Shown in pieces: positions 6,843-8,230 of a stretch of DNA of 8,230 bases. Source of the DNA: JAGXQV01 sp964527565 (GTDB lineage: Bacteria > Pseudomonadota > Gammaproteobacteria > Burkholderiales > Sulfuricellaceae); NCBI GenBank assembly GCA_964527565.1, contig CAZGOY010000075.1, positions 1 through 8,230 of the forward strand. Reading direction: 5' to 3'. Below the pieces are notes generated by a model. It ran no database searches and had not been told where the DNA came from. It saw nothing but the letters and a program-made list of their open reading frames with translations. Positions within the stretch are counted from its first letter, which is position 1, and the number at the start of each line of letters is the position of its first letter. The position numbers and the translations under genes are program-made.

Positions 6843-6888
6843 ATAACAGGCAGGCGGTCAGTTCTAACATTCCAACATTCCCTGTTAT
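6843..6888. repeat. 8-bp inverted repeat enclosing an 8-bp tandem repeat
   Basis: ATAACAGG at 6843-6850 is the exact reverse complement of CCTGTTAT at 6881-6888. The 30-nt loop contains AACATTCC twice back to back (6866-6873 and 6874-6881, the last base shared with the right arm). It lies between the cheB stop and the transposase remnant, where an element or REP-type boundary would be expected. Stems of this length can occur by chance, so no function is assigned. Confidence 0.5.
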
Positions 6889-6896
6889 GCGAGGCA

Positions 6897-7110
6897 TTGC
6901 GAGAGGTATCGAAAGCCCAACAAAAATTGGCTGCCATGACGCTGGAGGAATGTCGGGGGCGCCATCAGAACAAGGAAGATGCGATGGCTCAGGCATACCT
7001 GTCGGGCGCTTATACGATGGCAGAGATCGGGCGATATCTCGGGATGCACTATATGACGTATGACGGTGAGCCGGACAGTGCGAAAATTCGAGGGGGCCAG
7101 CGTAGCGTGA
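6897..7110 (+). pseudogene. C-terminal remnant of a Y1 / REP-associated-type transposase, frameshifted
   Basis: Only the C-terminal tail is present. VSKAQQKLAAMTLEEC leads into EDAMAQAYLSGAYTMAEIGR and YLGMHYMT, a helix-turn-helix block that I associate with the end of IS200-like/REP-associated tyrosine transposases. The HUH catalytic domain with its Tyr is missing; the frame is closed by TAA at 6840-6842. The tail is further broken by a duplicated TATGACG (7052-7065). Skipping the second copy restores HYMTVSRTVRKFEGASVA and a TGA at 7108-7110. Unrepaired, the frame reads on to 7166 as nonsense. TTG 6897 is a formal start without a ribosome binding site, so I regard this as a dead fragment. 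A free-standing small DNA-binding protein is the less likely alternative. Confidence 0.65.
7052..7065 (+). repeat. Exact 7-bp tandem duplication causing a frameshift
   Basis: TATGACG occurs twice in direct succession (7052-7058, 7059-7065). Removing one copy restores the expected helix-turn-helix continuation HYMTVSRTVRKFE, so the duplication is the inactivating change rather than an ancestral feature. Confidence 0.85.
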
Positions 7111-7156
7111 AGGCACCCCAAAACACCGTCAAACCGGAAGCGGAAAGAGGCCATAC

Positions 7157-7172
7157 CTGTCACTAGTGACAG
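7157..7172. repeat. Perfect 16-bp palindrome
   Basis: CTGTCACTAGTGACAG reads identically on both strands, centred between 7164 and 7165 on CTAG. It lies 72 bp upstream of the start of the hypothetical gene at 7244, in the 133-bp non-coding stretch 7111-7243. As RNA it would form CTGTCA/TGACAG around a CTAG loop with no following T-run, so it is not a terminator. It could be an operator for a dimeric regulator of the downstream pair, or a relic hairpin of the neighbouring transposable element. Confidence 0.6.
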
Positions 7173-7243
7173 CTAGAAATATTCTGGAAAGCGGGTAATC
7201 TCACGCAGTCGAGCACGTTTACTCGGTGCAATCTGGAGCGTGT

Positions 7244-7807
7244 ATGAGCCTTGTGCTGATGTTTATTTACTGGGTAGCGATACCCGTCTTCGCCCTCTAT
7301 GCCGGGCGTGGATTGTTGCGCCGCGCCAGAAAACCGTATGCCCGAGTGTTGCTCAAATTCATCGGCGCGGTGTTGTTCCTGGGCTGGTTCTGGCTGATCC
7401 TCGGAAAACAGTTGTGGCTCGACCATCAGGTGCGGGAACTCTGCGCCAAGGATGGCGGGATCAGGGTGTATGAAACGGTGACGCTGCCACCGGAGAAGTT
7501 TAACCAGTGGGGACAGCCCAATTTTTACATGCCTAATCAGGGCGAAAATGCGTTGGGGGTGGAATTTGTATTCAAACAGGCTACCCATGATTATTACAAG
7601 CGGGGGAATTCCAAAGTAATCCGTAACCTTTATCAGGTTTTTAGGCGTTCAGACAAAAAATTGTTAGGCGAAGTTGTTATCTATGGGCGAGGGGGTGGAA
7701 GTCTATTTGGCCCATGGTATGGATCAAGCTTCAATTGTCCCGCTATTGCAGGGGGGGCAACAAATTCTTTATTTAAAGCGGTATTCCTTCAATCTGACAG
7801 GAGATAA
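7244..7807 (+). CDS. Hypothetical membrane-anchored protein, two TM segments
   Basis: I do not recognise a named family, although the ELCAKDGGIRVYETVTLPPE stretch resembles uncharacterised betaproteobacterial and neisserial proteins. The 187-residue product has hydrophobic segments at about 3-21 and 36-54, separated by a strongly basic loop (RGLLRRARKPYAR). By the positive-inside rule the loop is cytoplasmic, leaving a periplasmic C-terminal domain (about 55-187). That domain carries exactly two Cys, C67 and C165, which could form a disulfide. ATG 7244 has GGAG at 7235-7238; an in-frame GTG at 7226 is less likely. The downstream lipase-like frame starts 2 bp after the stop, with its Shine-Dalgarno (AGGAG, 7799-7803) inside this gene, so they form an operon. 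The second half (7561-7800) is about 42% G+C against 55-60% before it. An accessory or immunity role for the lipase is speculation. Confidence 0.72.
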   Translation: MSLVLMFIYWVAIPVFALYAGRGLLRRARKPYARVLLKFIGAVLFLGWFWLILGKQLWLDHQVRELCAKDGGIRVYETVTLPPEKFNQWGQPNFYMPNQGENALGVEFVFKQATHDYYKRGNSKVIRNLYQVFRRSDKKLLGEVVIYGRGGGSLFGPWYGSSFNCPAIAGGATNSLFKAVFLQSDRR

Positions 7808-7809
7808 AA

Positions 7810-8159
7810 ATGAGCAACACTGCTGAATATTTCAAGAGTGCCGAGCTTGCGCTTGCAGCATATGCAGACCTCGACACGGGGACGCCAGACGTTGATAAGC
7901 TTAAAGCCGACGGCAAAGGCATGACCGCCACCCAAGCCGCGGATTTCGCCTCCCGCTGGACAGTAGTCGGCACGCCCTACAATGACATTGTTACCGGAGT
8001 ATCCGCCACTGTATTCCAGGAAATCGCCACCGGCAAAAAAGCCCTCGCCATCCGCGGCACCCAAGGTGCCACCGACTACCTTGCGGACTACTTCATCCTG
8101 AACGGCGTCCCCCCGCAACCTCCCTCGCCGTCTACAATCTCCTTGCCAAGATAGATGAG
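7810..8159 (+). pseudogene. Lipase-like (class 3 / Mbeg1-like) protein, N-terminal fragment, frameshifted and truncated
   Basis: Residues 1-97 read like the N-terminus of lipase-like proteins of the alpha/beta-hydrolase class-3 type: a helical start (EYFKSAELALAAYADLDTG), SATVFQEIATGKKALAIRGT and DYLADYFILNGVPP. The first frame then degenerates to PQPPSPSTISLPR and stops at 8152-8154. Shifting frame at the C6 tract 8109-8114 (equivalent to one missing C) gives PATSLAVYNLLAKIDE, a sensible continuation, up to about 8159. There the similarity to a lipase ends and a stop follows at 8175-8177. The nucleophile elbow (GHSLGG) would lie downstream and is absent, so no enzyme can be made from this window. 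ATG 7810 has AGGAG at 7799-7803. A sequencing error in the C tract could explain the shift, but not the loss after 8159. Confidence 0.62.
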
Positions 8160-8230
8160 TGTGGTCACCTAATTTGATGTTGAACTAAACCGCTATCGCG
8201 GTGGCCCCCATACCCACCGCCCTCTCTTCA
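8160..8230 (-). mobile_element. Possible insertion-sequence end interrupting the lipase-like gene
   Basis: Sequence from TGTGGTCACC onward no longer continues the lipase-like protein. Read on the minus strand, open frames enter from the window edge and end close to the junction. One ends in GATAIAV with a TAG in the 8180s, another ends in LVQHQIR with a TGA at about 8168. This is the geometry of a transposase 3' end running up to its terminal repeat, and a 5'-TG start is common among IS ends. A small ACCGC-TATC-GCGGT hairpin lies at 8189-8202. The element is not recognised and only 71 bases are visible, so neither family nor target duplication can be judged. Confidence 0.3.

Noticed and set aside
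6832..7243. CRISPR or regular repeat array
   Set aside because: Only isolated short repeats are present (8-bp tandem, 7-bp tandem, one palindrome), with no regular spacing or spacer structure.
7163..7588. 141-codon minus-strand frame over the hypothetical gene
   Set aside because: The + strand frame has a ribosome site, two clear TM segments and translational coupling downstream; the minus frame has none of these.

Overview
The window is a GC-rich stretch (by eye about 60% G+C), almost entirely coding on the + strand. It is dominated by a bacterial chemotaxis adaptation cluster. Gene content and protein style suggest a betaproteobacterium, possibly Nitrosomonadales (Gallionella/Sideroxydans/Sulfuricella-like). 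The clues are CheD located between CheR and CheB, LGGEP-type HAMP receptors and a TorF-family porin. This placement is inferred from protein character, not from a database search.

Layout. Bases 1-56 do not belong to the following receptor gene and may be the end of a mobile element. From 80 to 916 comes the cytoplasmic signalling half of a methyl-accepting chemotaxis protein (MCP) that has lost its sensor, membrane and HAMP parts; it ends in a CheR/CheB-docking-type pentapeptide. It is followed by cheW (929-1480), a small outer-membrane beta-barrel of the TorF family (1513-2289) and a full-length MCP with a periplasmic NIT (nitrate/nitrite-type) sensor domain (2323-4242). After a 123-bp gap that begins with a candidate terminator come cheR (4366-5172), cheD (5204-5767) and cheB (5764-6831); cheD and cheB overlap by 4 bp. 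No cheA, cheY or cheZ is present and they are presumably outside the window.

How the genes work together. The receptors signal through CheW to an unseen CheA. CheR methylates, CheB demethylates and deamidates, and CheD deamidates the receptors, so the window holds nearly the whole adaptation arm of one pathway. The NIT-domain receptor and the neighbouring porin suggest a nitrogen-oxyanion or other small-anion theme, but this is inference.

From about 6832 onward the window changes character and becomes accessory, decayed DNA. It holds a C-terminal remnant of a Y1/REP-associated-type transposase broken by an exact 7-bp tandem duplication (7052-7065). Next come a perfect 16-bp palindrome (7157-7172) and a two-TM hypothetical protein with an AT-rich second half (7244-7807). 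Last is the N-terminus of a lipase-like protein (7810-~8159) that is frameshifted at a C6 tract and then cut off at about 8160 by unrelated sequence resembling an insertion-sequence end. Both window edges therefore look like gene/mobile-element junctions, which is also where draft assemblies often break.

I see no RNA genes, CRISPR arrays or convincing sigma-28/sigma-54 promoters. I do not see strong evidence for a wholly new system. The best leads are the Cys/His-rich insert in CheD, the porin inside the chemotaxis cluster, and the membrane protein/lipase pair.
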